A stretch of DNA of 64,000 nucleotides from Aquihabitans sp. G128 (GTDB lineage: Bacteria; Actinomycetota; Acidimicrobiia; Acidimicrobiales; Iamiaceae): NCBI RefSeq assembly GCF_019048865.1, contig NZ_CP077604.1:4526001-4590000 (forward strand), read 5' to 3'. The stretch's first letter is position 1; each line of letters begins with the position of its first letter. The notes under the pieces were generated by a model, which saw only the letters and a program-made list of their open reading frames with translations, ran no database searches and had not been told where the DNA came from. Made by a program: the position numbers and the translations under genes. Positions 1-8,218 of this stretch are shown piece by piece.

Positions 1-40
1 TGTCGACCGTGGCGTCGACCAACTGCGACAAGTTCGTGGT

Positions 41-77
41 GGTCGGTCGTGGTCGGTCGTGGTCGGTCGTGGTCGGG
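41..77. repeat. 10-bp tandem repeat upstream of molybdopterin oxidoreductase
   Basis: Three exact copies of GGTCGGTCGT follow one another (41-50, 51-60, 61-70), and a partial fourth copy runs to 77. The array sits in the 115-base leader before the ATG at 116. No other feature is visible in this leader, and no -10 or -35 element was convincing. Length change by slippage is possible but not shown. Confidence 0.75.
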
Positions 78-115
78 CGAGCGGGCCGGCGGGGTGGGGC
101 CTACGTTGGGCCGCG

Positions 116-2311
116 ATGGGCACCCACCACCGGACCTGTCCGCTGTGCGAGGCCATGTGCGGGCTGGAGATCGAGACCGAGGGCCTGCAGGTGACGCGGG
201 TGCGCGGCGACCGGGCCGACGTGTGGAGCAAGGGCTTCCTGTGCCCGAAGGGGGCGTCGATCGGCCAGCTGCACCACGACCCCGACCGGCTGCGCGAACC
301 GATGGTGCGCGACGGCGACGGGTGGCGGGAGGTGACCTGGGACGAGGCCTTCGCCCGCTGCGAGGAGCTGCTGCGCCCGGTGGTGGCCGAGCACGGCATC
401 GGTGCGGTCACCGCCTACCTGGGCAACCCGAACGTGCACAACTACTCCCTCAGCCGGTTCTCCGGCGCGGTCCCCGGCTTCGGCGGGATCCCGGTCCTGT
501 GGTCGGCGGGCACGGTCGACCAGTGGCCGAAGAACCTGGTGTGCGCCCAGCTGTTCGGCGGGGCGTGGAAGATCCCGATCGCCGACGTGGCCAACACCGA
601 CCTGCTGGTGGTGATGGGCGCCAACCCGCAGGCGTCGAACGGGTCGCTGCTCTCGTACCCGGACCTGATCGGCGAGGTCACCCGCATCCGCGAGCGGGGC
701 GGCCGGACGATCGTGGTCGACCCCCGCCGCACCGGCACCGCCGAGAAGGCCGACGAGTGGCTGCCCATCGTGCCGGGCACCGACGCCGCCCTGCTCCTCG
801 CCGTGGTCTCGGTGCTCGACGACGAGGGGCTGGTGCGCCTCGGCCCGGTGGCGGGCCGCGTGCTGGGGGTCGACGAGGTGCTCGCTGCGGCCCGGGACTT
901 CCCGCCCGAGGCGGTGGCCGTCTGGTGCGGGATCGACGCCGAGCGCATCCGCGGGCTCGCCCGTGAGCTGGCCGGCACCGAGCGGGCGGTGATCTACGGG
1001 CGCATCGGCCTGTGCAACCAGGAGTTCGGCACGCTCGCCACGTGGCTGGTGTCGGTGGTCAACGTGCTCACCGGGCACTTCGACGCCGAGGGCGGCGAGC
1101 GCTTCCCCCGCCCGGCCATCGCCACCATGTCCTCGACGGCCCGGCGCCGGGGCCCGATCACCACCGGGAGGTGGCGGACGCGGGTGCGCGGTGCGCCCGA
1201 GGTGATGGGCCAGGCACCGCTGTCGTGCCTGGCGGAGGAGATCGACACGCCGGGCGAGGGCCAGATCAAGGCGCTGATCACCATCGCCGGCAACCCCGCC
1301 CTGTCGGCCCCCGACGCCGGGCGGCTCGACGCCGCGCTGCCCCTGCTCGACGCCATGATCAGCATCGACAACTACCTCAACGAGACGTCGCGCCACGCCC
1401 ACGTGATCCTCCCGGGCCTCTCGCCCCTGGAGCAGCCCCACTGCGACGAGGAGCTGTGGGCCTACGCCCTGCGCGGCGTGGCCCGCTGGTCGCCGGCGAT
1501 CTTCGACGCCGACGACCGACCCGAGGAGTGGGAGATCGCGCTGCGGCTGGGCGCCATCCTCGGGGGCACGCCGGCGGCAGAGGTCGACGTCGACGCCCTC
1601 GACGACCTGTGGTTCGCCGCCCGCGCCGCTCGCCACGGCGTGGACCCTGCGAGCGTCGACCACGAAGGTCGGCGAGGCCCCGATCGCATCGCCGACCTCA
1701 CGTTGCGCACCGGGCCCTGGGGCGAGGGCTACGGCGCCCGCCCCGACGGGCTCACCCTCGAGCGGCTCAAGGACCACCCCCACGGCATCGACCACGGCCC
1801 CTCGACCTCGGCCATCGACGACGTCCTGCGCACCACCTCGGGCGATATCGAGCTGGCCCACCCGGTCTTCCTCGACGACCTCGCCCGCCTGCAGCAGCGC
1901 ATGGGCGAGCCCCGCCCGCCGCTGGTGCTCATCGGACGCCGCCACGTCCGGTCCAACAACTCGTGGATGCACAACCTCCCCGGCCTCATGCGGGGCCGGG
2001 ATCGCTCGACGCTGCTGGTCCACCCCGACGACGCCGCCGAGCGCGGCCTCGCCAGCGGCGACGAGGCCACCGTCACCAGCGAGTCCGGGTCGGTCGTGGC
2101 GACCGTCGAGGTGAGCGACGAGCTGTGCCGCGGCGTGGTGAGCCTGCCCCACGGGTTCGGCCACCGACGACCGGGGACCCGCACCGCGGTGGCCGACGAG
2201 CGACCGGGCCCCAACACCAACGTGCTGGTGCCGGGCCACCGCGTGGACGTGCCGTCCGGCAACGCCGCGGTCAACGGCGTGCCGGTGGAGGTGGCGGCAG
2301 CGCCGGCCTGA
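116..2311 (+). CDS. molybdopterin-dependent oxidoreductase (Fe4S4/bis-MGD family)
   Basis: This is a 731-residue member of the formate dehydrogenase/nitrate reductase (DMSO reductase) superfamily. An N-terminal [4Fe-4S] motif has Cys8, Cys11, Cys15 and Cys43 (C-x2-C-x3-C-x27-C). The molybdopterin domains follow, and a dinucleotide-binding C-terminal domain begins near residue 590. By position in the fold, Cys143 (context WPKNLVC) is the likely Mo ligand; this is inferred. No Tat signal is visible, so a cytoplasmic enzyme is likely. The ATG at 116 was chosen because it lies seven residues before the first cluster Cys; upstream in-frame codons run through the tandem repeat. Substrate is unknown, and no partner subunit lies next to it. 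Confidence 0.9.
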   Translation: MGTHHRTCPLCEAMCGLEIETEGLQVTRVRGDRADVWSKGFLCPKGASIGQLHHDPDRLREPMVRDGDGWREVTWDEAFARCEELLRPVVAEHGIGAVTAYLGNPNVHNYSLSRFSGAVPGFGGIPVLWSAGTVDQWPKNLVCAQLFGGAWKIPIADVANTDLLVVMGANPQASNGSLLSYPDLIGEVTRIRERGGRTIVVDPRRTGTAEKADEWLPIVPGTDAALLLAVVSVLDDEGLVRLGPVAGRVLGVDEVLAAARDFPPEAVAVWCGIDAERIRGLARELAGTERAVIYGRIGLCNQEFGTLATWLVSVVNVLTGHFDAEGGERFPRPAIATMSSTARRRGPITTGRWRTRVRGAPEVMGQAPLSCLAEEIDTPGEGQIKALITIAGNPALSAPDAGRLDAALPLLDAMISIDNYLNETSRHAHVILPGLSPLEQPHCDEELWAYALRGVARWSPAIFDADDRPEEWEIALRLGAILGGTPAAEVDVDALDDLWFAARAARHGVDPASVDHEGRRGPDRIADLTLRTGPWGEGYGARPDGLTLERLKDHPHGIDHGPSTSAIDDVLRTTSGDIELAHPVFLDDLARLQQRMGEPRPPLVLIGRRHVRSNNSWMHNLPGLMRGRDRSTLLVHPDDAAERGLASGDEATVTSESGSVVATVEVSDELCRGVVSLPHGFGHRRPGTRTAVADERPGPNTNVLVPGHRVDVPSGNAAVNGVPVEVAAAPA

Positions 2312-2314
2312 GGA

Positions 2315-3183
2315 TCAGTCGCGCGGGTCGTTGCGCTTCTCGACCTGGAAGCCGTCCTCGTCCTTGCCGCGGCGCCAGTAGCCCGAGACCGACAGCAGCT
2401 CTCGCGGCACCTGCCGCTCCTGGGCCAGGAACGGCTTGAGCTCGCGGACCATGCCGAGCTCGCCGTGCACGAAGCACTGCACCGGCCCCGGGGGAAGTCC
2501 AGGGCCTTCACCGCGGCGGCCAGGGCGCTCGGCGGATCGCCACCGTCGGCCGGTGCCGGGGCGTCGTCGCGGTGGACCCACCGCAGGTGGAGGTCGGCCG
2601 GGCTGGGGAGGTCGACGTGGTCGGCCCCGCCCGCCACCTCCACGAACGCGTGCACGAGCGCGCCCTCGGGCATGGCGGCGAGGGCCGCCTCGATGGCCGG
2701 GATGGCGGCCTCGTCACCGGCGACGAGGTGCCAGGCGACGGCGGGGTCCGGCCGGTACGCCCCACCCGGTCCCATGAACACCAGCTCGTCGCCCGGCTGG
2801 GCCGAAGCGGCCCAGGGCCCGGCGATGCCGTCGTCGCCGTGGACCACGAAGTCGATGGACAGCTCGCCGAGGTCGGGACGGTGGCCGCTGACGGTGTAGG
2901 TGCGGGTGACGGGACGCTGCTCCGGCGGGAGCGCCTGGGCCGCCTCGGGATCGAACGGCTGGTCGTAGGCGACGCCAGGCCGGGGCAGCCGGAGCTTCAC
3001 GTACCGGTCGGTGAACCCGTTGTCGGTGAAGTCGGCGAGCCCGGGCCCACCCAGCACCACGCGCACCAGGTGCGGCGTGCGCTGCTCGGTGCGCAGCACC
3101 TGGAGGCGGATCGGCGGACGGCTCGGCAAACCGCCGCCGGGACGGCCGTTCGGGGTGGTGGGGGTGGGGGAGGGATCGGACAT
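2315..3183 (-). pseudogene. siderophore-interacting protein (FAD-binding), single frameshift
   Basis: This encodes a ferredoxin-reductase-fold ferric-siderophore reductase of the ViuB/SIP family. The N-terminal FAD-binding barrel includes RTYTVSGHRPD, and the NAD(P)H-binding domain begins near HLVAGDEAAIPAI. After VKALDFPRG the frame is lost in a CCCCCGGGG run near 2490. The expected C-terminus (PVQCFVHGELGMVRELK to the end) continues in the next frame to the stop at 2315. Inserting one base restores a protein of about 289 residues. Both parts look fully conserved, so a sequencing indel or very recent mutation is more likely than decay. The gene diverges from 3349, and an iron-regulator-like box lies upstream. 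Confidence 0.85.
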
Positions 3184-3223
3184 CGGTGCTCCTGGGGCGG
3201 GCGGGGCGATGGGTCGCCGGCGG

Positions 3224-3242
3224 CCAGGTTAAGAGCACCTAA
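3224..3242. promoter_or_regulatory. IdeR/DtxR-like iron box
   Basis: The 19-mer CCAGGTTAAGAGCACCTAA matches the classical IdeR/DtxR consensus at 13 of 19 positions and keeps both half sites (AGGTTA and ACCTAA). It ends about 41 bases before the ATG of the siderophore-interacting gene on the minus strand, a normal operator position. Iron repression of that gene is therefore inferred. Confidence 0.6.
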
Positions 3243-3348
3243 CAACTGTTCCACCCCTCGCGCTCGGCGGCTCGCCCCGCGCACGGTTCCACCGAGGTCC
3301 ACGGCCGGGCGCGGAACAACTCGGTGGGCTCGGCGGTTGACCGCTCAC

Positions 3349-4047
3349 GTGACCGACACCTCAGCAACCACCGTGGCCGACCTCCCGGGCGGGCCGTACG
3401 ACATCGAGTTCTTCTTCGATCCGGGCTGTCCCTTCGCCTGGCAGACCTCGGTGTGGATCCGCCGGGTCGTCGAGCTCAAGGGCATCAACGTCGGCTGGCG
3501 CTTCATCTCGCTCAAGTTCATCAACGAGAAGAACGAGGACCAGCCCAGCGCCATGCTGGAGGCCCAGGAGCGCGGCCTGCGCTACCACCGCATCTGCGCC
3601 GCCGCCCGCGAGGAGCTGGGCAACGAGGCCGTCGGCGACCTCTACCGGGCGTGGGGCGAGGCCTACTGGTACACCCCGGGCGAGGGCGACATCCTCTCCC
3701 GCCTCGGGGCCGCGGCTGCGGCGGCCGACCCCGAGTCGATCGTGAAGTCGCTCGGCCTCCCCGAGAGCCTGCTCGCCGCGGCCGACGACGACTCCTGGGA
3801 CGCCACCATCCGCGCCGAGAGCGACGAGGCCTTCCGCCGCACCGGTCCCGACGTCGGCACCCCGATCATCACCTACGACCCGCCCACGGGGAACTCCCTC
3901 TTCGGCCCGGTCATCAGCGACATCCCCGACGACGAGACCGCGGTGGCGTTCTACGACGCCCTGCGCACCTTCGCGGACTTCCCCGGCTTCTCCGAGCTCA
4001 AGCGCACCAACCGCGCCAACCTCGACCTGCCGCTCTTCGCGCAGTAG
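3349..4047 (+). CDS. DsbA-fold oxidoreductase, mycothiol-dependent nitroreductase-like (Rv2466c family)
   Basis: This 232-residue thioredoxin/DsbA-fold protein resembles mycobacterial Rv2466c along its length: FFFDPGCPFAW near the N-terminus, DVGTPIITYDPPTGNSLFGP with the cis-Pro loop, and FSELKRTN near the end. Rv2466c uses mycothiol through a CPWC motif. Here the motif is Cys27-Pro-Phe-Ala30, so the second Cys is missing and a monothiol mechanism must apply if the protein is active. The GTG at 3349 was chosen because it lies just before the conserved FFFDPG segment. It is divergent from the siderophore gene and convergent with the SMP-30 gene. Confidence 0.85.
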   Translation: MTDTSATTVADLPGGPYDIEFFFDPGCPFAWQTSVWIRRVVELKGINVGWRFISLKFINEKNEDQPSAMLEAQERGLRYHRICAAAREELGNEAVGDLYRAWGEAYWYTPGEGDILSRLGAAAAAADPESIVKSLGLPESLLAAADDDSWDATIRAESDEAFRRTGPDVGTPIITYDPPTGNSLFGPVISDIPDDETAVAFYDALRTFADFPGFSELKRTNRANLDLPLFAQ

Positions 4048-4072
4048 CAGCTGGCCCGCTCGCCCCGCACCG

Positions 4073-4087
4073 GCCTCCGGCGGAGGC
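4073..4087. terminator. hairpin between convergent genes
   Basis: GCCTCC-GGC-GGAGGC forms a perfect 6-bp stem between the converging stops at 4047 and 4113. No U-tract follows, as is common in high-GC actinobacteria. It could serve both genes. Confidence 0.45.
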
Positions 4088-4112
4088 TCGTCGAGCCGCT
4101 GGCGCGGGGGGT

Positions 4113-4970
4113 TCAGGGGGAGGGCCAGCCGGCGGCCGCGACCTCGACGTCGGCGGCGAGGAGCCGGCCTGCCGGTGGGGAGGCGGTGAACGTCTCCGCG
4201 CCGCGCCAGGTGGTGGCGGCGGCCAGGAGGGTGCGGCGGTCGGGGCCGCCGAGCGCGCACGAGAAGCCGCCCCGGCCGAGCGGCACCACCTGGGTCACCT
4301 CGCCGCCGTCGAGGACCCGGGTGCAGCAGGCGTTGGGCACGTCGGCGTACCAGATCGCGCCCTCGGCGTCGGTGCAGATGCCGTCGGGCGTGCCCGTCCC
4401 CATCTCGGCCCACGGGCGCCGTCCGGACAGCGATCCGTCGGCCTCGATGGTGAAGGCGGTGAGCCGGTTGGCGTGGGACTCGGCGACCACGAGGGTCGAG
4501 CCGTCCGGCGTCACGGCCATGCCGTTCGGGAAGTGGACGTCGTCAGCCACCTGGCGGGCCGATCCGTCCGGGGTGACCAGCAGGACGGTCCCCGTGGTGG
4601 GCGCCTCGCCGGCCAGCATGTCGTAGCCGATGGCGTTCAGGTAGGCGTTGCCCCGGCCGTCGACCACCAGCTCGTTGCACCCGCCCGGGGCCAGTGCGGC
4701 GAGGTCGGCATGGGTGGCGAGCCTGCCGTCGGCCTCCACCCGCACCAGCCGCGGCTCGCCACGGGGCACCACCAGCAGGCGCCCGTCGGGCAGCCAGTCG
4801 ACCGTCCACGGCACCACGTCACCGAGGTCCGGGACGACCTCGACCGTGCCGTCGAGGTCGACGGCGAGCAGCGTTCCCGCCCCCCAGTCGCACAGCCACG
4901 CCCGGCCGTCGTGCCAGCGCACCGATTCGCCCATCACGATGCCCTCGGCCACCACGCGAACCTCAGCCAT
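4113..4970 (-). CDS. SMP-30/gluconolactonase family protein
   Basis: This 285-residue six-bladed beta-propeller belongs to the SMP-30/gluconolactonase/LRE family, lactonases that hydrolyse sugar or other lactones with one divalent metal. Family metal-ligand regions are visible: the Glu of GESVRW near residue 15, the Asn of FPNGM near 150 and the Asp of GTPDGICTD near 200. There is no signal peptide, so it is cytoplasmic. The ATG at 4970 is preceded by GAGGAGG, a good ribosome binding site. The neighbours do not reveal the substrate. Confidence 0.88.
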   Translation of the reverse strand: MAEVRVVAEGIVMGESVRWHDGRAWLCDWGAGTLLAVDLDGTVEVVPDLGDVVPWTVDWLPDGRLLVVPRGEPRLVRVEADGRLATHADLAALAPGGCNELVVDGRGNAYLNAIGYDMLAGEAPTTGTVLLVTPDGSARQVADDVHFPNGMAVTPDGSTLVVAESHANRLTAFTIEADGSLSGRRPWAEMGTGTPDGICTDAEGAIWYADVPNACCTRVLDGGEVTQVVPLGRGGFSCALGGPDRRTLLAAATTWRGAETFTASPPAGRLLAADVEVAAAGWPSP

Positions 4971-5082
4971 GGTGCGCTCCTCCTCGTCGATCGATCCGTC
5001 GAGCAGCCTGCCCGACCGCGGACCAGACGCCCCGCCCGCCCCGGACTGATCGGTCCGGCGCCAGATCGAGGCCGTCCTCGGC

Positions 5083-5691
5083 CTAGCTGCTGCCGGCGCA
5101 GGCGAGGGAGCAGTAGCGCTCGCCGTCGTCGCCGAGGACCATGTGGTCCGCCGCCAGGGTGAGGCCGCACACCGGGTCGAGGTGCTGGTGGGGACCGGTG
5201 GGGTGGGGCGCCAGCGCGCAGACGGCGAGGCTGCCGTCGATCCCGCGCACCTCGACGTCCGGCAGCGCGGTGGCCTGCAGCCACACGGGCACGGTGGCGG
5301 CGACCACCTCGGTGGCCAGGATCTCGTGGGGCCGGGCGAGATCGCAGAGTCGGGCGGCCACGTTGACCGGGCGGCCGATGTAGTCGTCGCCCTCGAACAT
5401 GATGACCGGGCCGTTGTCCATGCCGGCCCGCACGGCGAGCGACGGGATGGTGGTGCTCATCCGGTGGTCGACCTCCACCACCAGCGCCGCCACGGCGTCG
5501 GGCATGGTCGAGCTGAGCATGGCGCCGTCGCCGAGCCACTTGACCACCCGCACGCCCCGGCGGGCGGCGACCTCCCGCAGCGCGGTGCGCAGCTCGGCCA
5601 GCACCAGCACGGCGCGCTCGTCGCCGTGGTGCTCGGTGAACGACGTGAAGCCGCAGAGGTCGATGAAGGCGAAGGCCCGATCCACTCGCAC
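5083..5691 (-). CDS. class III adenylate/guanylate cyclase with C-terminal Cys-rich tail
   Basis: This 202-residue protein starts directly with a class III nucleotide cyclase homology domain. Both metal-binding Asp residues are visible (AFIDLCGF and KWLGDGAM), and the transition-state Asn/Arg lie in NVAARL, so the catalytic core looks intact. No N-terminal sensor or membrane segment exists. After about residue 165 comes a short tail, DPVCGLTL then GERYCSLAC, that resembles YHS/TRASH-type metal-binding domains. cAMP synthesis under metal or redox control is an inference. The GTG at 5691 leaves only eight residues before the first motif. Confidence 0.85.
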   Translation of the reverse strand: MRVDRAFAFIDLCGFTSFTEHHGDERAVLVLAELRTALREVAARRGVRVVKWLGDGAMLSSTMPDAVAALVVEVDHRMSTTIPSLAVRAGMDNGPVIMFEGDDYIGRPVNVAARLCDLARPHEILATEVVAATVPVWLQATALPDVEVRGIDGSLAVCALAPHPTGPHQHLDPVCGLTLAADHMVLGDDGERYCSLACAGSS

Positions 5692-5850
5692 GACCCGGAG
5701 CGTACGACCCCAGACGCGTCGACCGGGCGGGCGATACGGTCACGCTCGCCGAGCTGACCCGGAGGTCCCGCCATCCACTACGACCACGCCCGTCGTCCGG
5801 CCCAGCCTCCGGCTCCGGCCGCCGACGCGTTCACGATCCACCGCGCCGAG

Positions 5851-6735
5851 GTGGCGCCGGGGTTGTCGCTGGCCTACGTGCACGAGGGCGTGGGCGGCAT
5901 CCCCCTGCTGCTGGTGCACGGCTACCCGGAGACCAAGCGCATCTGGTGGCGCAACATCGGCCCGCTGGCCGCCGCGGGGTTCGAGGTCATCGCCGTCGAC
6001 CTGCGCGGCGCCGGCGACAGCGACCTCTCCGCGGATGACGCCTACGACATCGCCCTCTACGCCAAGGACCTGTACGCGCTCGTCCACGACGTCCTGGGCC
6101 ACGAGCGCTGCACCATCGCCGCCAGCGACGTCGGCGGCGTGGTGGCCACCGACCTGGTCCACCGCTACGACGGCTTCGTCGAGCGGCTCTGCACCTTCAA
6201 CACCGTGCCGCCGATGGCCACCGAGGCCTACGCCGCCGCCGGGCTCGACTTCGCCACGTTCGGGGGCCTGGCCGCCAGCTCCACCGGCGACTACCGCGAG
6301 CTGCAGGGCGCCCGCCCGGACGAGCTGGCCGCCATGCTCACCACCGACGCCGCCCGCCGGCAGTGGGTGGCCGGCATGTACACCAGCCGCTTGTGGGGCT
6401 CGCCCGGCGGGTTCACGCGAGCCGAGGTCGACTTCATGACCGAGCCGTTCGCGGACGAGGCCCGGCTGCGCGCCGGCTGGGCGGTGTACCAGCTCGGCCA
6501 CGGCCGGCCCATGAGCGAGCTGCCCCTGGTGATGGACACCGTCGACGTGCCGACGCTGCTGCTCTACGGCCCGGACGACCACGTGGTGCCGGCCGACTTC
6601 CTGGCCTTCGCCGAGGTGGCCTACACGCAGCGCATCGGCCCGCTGGTGGTGCCCGGCGCCGGCCACTTCCTCCAGTGGGAGCGGGCCGACGTGTTCAACC
6701 CGCTGCTGGTCGCGACCTTCGGCCCCGGGCGGTAG
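5851..6735 (+). CDS. alpha/beta hydrolase, epoxide hydrolase/haloacetate dehalogenase-like
   Basis: The protein has 294 residues counted from the GTG at 5851. The oxyanion motif HGYP is at residues 24-27, DLRGAGDS follows, and the nucleophile elbow reads ASDVGG. Asp93 is therefore the nucleophile, as in epoxide hydrolases and haloalkane/haloacetate dehalogenases. The acid is probably the Asp in GPDDHV and the base the His in GAGHFLQWE. The coding signal and the domain extend upstream (AFTIHRAEV) to an in-frame ATC at 5773, which has GGAGG seven bases ahead. No ATG, GTG or TTG was seen in that stretch, so the true start may be non-canonical. Substrate unknown. Confidence 0.85.
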   Translation: MAPGLSLAYVHEGVGGIPLLLVHGYPETKRIWWRNIGPLAAAGFEVIAVDLRGAGDSDLSADDAYDIALYAKDLYALVHDVLGHERCTIAASDVGGVVATDLVHRYDGFVERLCTFNTVPPMATEAYAAAGLDFATFGGLAASSTGDYRELQGARPDELAAMLTTDAARRQWVAGMYTSRLWGSPGGFTRAEVDFMTEPFADEARLRAGWAVYQLGHGRPMSELPLVMDTVDVPTLLLYGPDDHVVPADFLAFAEVAYTQRIGPLVVPGAGHFLQWERADVFNPLLVATFGPGR

Positions 6736-6745
6736 CGGCCCCGGA

Positions 6746-7195
6746 TCAGCTCGGCGGCTGCATCGCCTCGAGCATGGCGCCCATCTGGCGGTGGACCAGG
6801 TTGATGGCCTGCAGCGGGCGGAGCATGACGCGGAACTCGACGATCTTGCCGTCGTCGTCGCAGGTGATGATGTCGACGCCGTTGACGTACTTGCCCTCGA
6901 CGGTGGTCTCGAACTCCAGCACCGCGTGGTTCCCCGCCAGCACCTCCTTGGTGTAGCGGAAGCCGCCCGCCTGCTCGCCCTTGGATCCGATGCTGTCGAG
7001 CCCGCCGCCGGCGCTGTCGCCGGGCAGGGTCTGGCCCGCCGCCTCGAGGTAGAGCTTGGTGACGGCCCTGCCCCGCTGCGGCGTGAAGACGATCGGCGAG
7101 AAGAACACCACGTCGTCGTGCAGGAGGGCATCGAGCCCGCCGGGCAGCTGGCCCCGCAGGTGGCGGTGCCAGTCGGCGATGGTCTGCTCGATCAC
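6746..7195 (-). CDS. SnoaL-like/NTF2-fold protein
   Basis: This is a 149-residue NTF2-like protein with typical family features: LHDDVVFFSP near residue 25, VEGKYVNGVDIITCDDDGKI near 105, then FRVMLRPLQA. Members range from polyketide cyclases and isomerases to small-ligand binding proteins, so no reaction can be assigned. The GTG at 7195 follows a clear GAGGAG. It is convergent with the hydrolase, with only a 10-base gap. Confidence 0.85.
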   Translation of the reverse strand: MIEQTIADWHRHLRGQLPGGLDALLHDDVVFFSPIVFTPQRGRAVTKLYLEAAGQTLPGDSAGGGLDSIGSKGEQAGGFRYTKEVLAGNHAVLEFETTVEGKYVNGVDIITCDDDGKIVEFRVMLRPLQAINLVHRQMGAMLEAMQPPS

Positions 7196-7277
7196 GGGCG
7201 CTCCTCGGGGTCGCTGCGGTGCACCGGGGACCGTACCGGCGCCCCGCCGCGGGCGCTCAGGGCGCCCGAGGGGTCGG

Positions 7278-7562
7278 TCAGAGGTACTCGCACAGGTAGG
7301 CGGTGGGCTCGGCCACGCGGAGGTCGAGGCCGCTGTCGCCGGGCACCTCGAACGCCGAGCCGGCGCCGAAGGCCTGCCACGCGTCGCTCCCGGGGAGCTG
7401 CACCACCAGCTCGCCCTGCACCACGGTCATGCGCTCCGGTGCGGCCGTGCCGAAGTGGTACTCACCGGCGTCCATGACCCCCACGCTCTGCCGGGCCCCG
7501 CCCCGCTCGAAGCCGATGCTCTGGACGCCGTCGTCGAAGTACGTGTTGTGCTGCAAGCCCAT
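7278..7562 (-). CDS. ppnP: pyrimidine/purine nucleoside phosphorylase
   Basis: This 94-residue small cupin matches E. coli PpnP (YaiE, DUF1255) almost end to end: YFDDGVQSIGFE, SVGVMDAGEYHFGTAAPE, FEVPGDSGLDLRVAEPTAYLC. PpnP cleaves purine and pyrimidine nucleosides with phosphate to give the base and ribose-1-phosphate, supporting salvage. Length and C-terminus match the family. It is monocistronic or loosely coupled to the NTF2 gene downstream. Confidence 0.93.
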   Translation of the reverse strand: MGLQHNTYFDDGVQSIGFERGGARQSVGVMDAGEYHFGTAAPERMTVVQGELVVQLPGSDAWQAFGAGSAFEVPGDSGLDLRVAEPTAYLCEYL

Positions 7563-7740
7563 CGGAGGATCGTGCCAGACCGGCCCGCCCCCTCCGGAAC
7601 CCGGGTCGAAGCAGACCAGTTACCCCCCCAGCCGTCATATCTGATCGGGCGTCGACTCCTGGTTGCGTTGGCAGGCGACGGGCGGAGTTGGTCCGATGGC
7701 ATCCGCTCTCCAGACGGCTACAACAACTGAGGTGCTGACG

Positions 7741-8195
7741 ATGCGCAAGCGCTCCAAGCTGGTGTGCCTGGTGGTTGCGGCCGGATGCCTGTCGGCCGGG
7801 TGTAGCGAGGCAGCCACGACGGCGCGGGTCGCCGCTCGGCAGGCTGGTGAGAGCAGCGCGGGAGCGCCAGCGCCCGTTGCCCACGACGGTTCGATACCGG
7901 TCGGCAACGCTGACGGCGACGTGCCCGGGTTCGCCCGCCCGGACGAACTGGCGGCGCAGGCGCGGTCATCACCAAGCGCCTGACCGACGAGGGGTTCCAG
8001 AGCCGGACCCGGCCACCTCGGAAGGATCAGGATGAGATCATCGCGGCCATGATGGTGACCGAGGCCGTCCCTGTCCGGGACAGCGATGGCCGGGTGGTCG
8101 GCTACCTCGGCGAGCAGTTCATCTCGCTCGGTGCCTATGCCGCCGCTCGCACCAGAGCCGAGTCGGTGATCGAGACGGCCAAGGTGACCGGCTGA
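7741..8195 (+). pseudogene. putative lipoprotein of unknown function, apparent frameshift
   Basis: An ATG at 7741 with GAGGTG upstream begins a lipoprotein signal peptide, basic MRKRSK, a hydrophobic core and the lipobox LSAGC. The frame stops at 7983. A second frame, open from about 7956 to the TGA at 8195, carries VITKRLTDEG, then VPVRDSDGRVVGYLGEQFISLGAYAAAR, which looks coding but has no good start. One indel near 7960 would join them into a protein of about 150 residues. I do not recognise the family. Base composition is slightly less GC-rich than the neighbours. It could also be two genes. Confidence 0.5.
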
Positions 8196-8218
8196 GGCCA
8201 CGAGGCCAGGCCCCGACG

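Noticed and set aside
101..2239. 712-codon open frame on the minus strand under the molybdoenzyme
   Set aside because: The plus frame carries the complete molybdoenzyme with cluster Cys residues. The minus frame is a low-complexity shadow typical of high-GC DNA.
5851..6735. Ser92 as nucleophile of the hydrolase
   Set aside because: The elbow residue aligned with known epoxide hydrolases and dehalogenases is Asp93 in ASDVGG.
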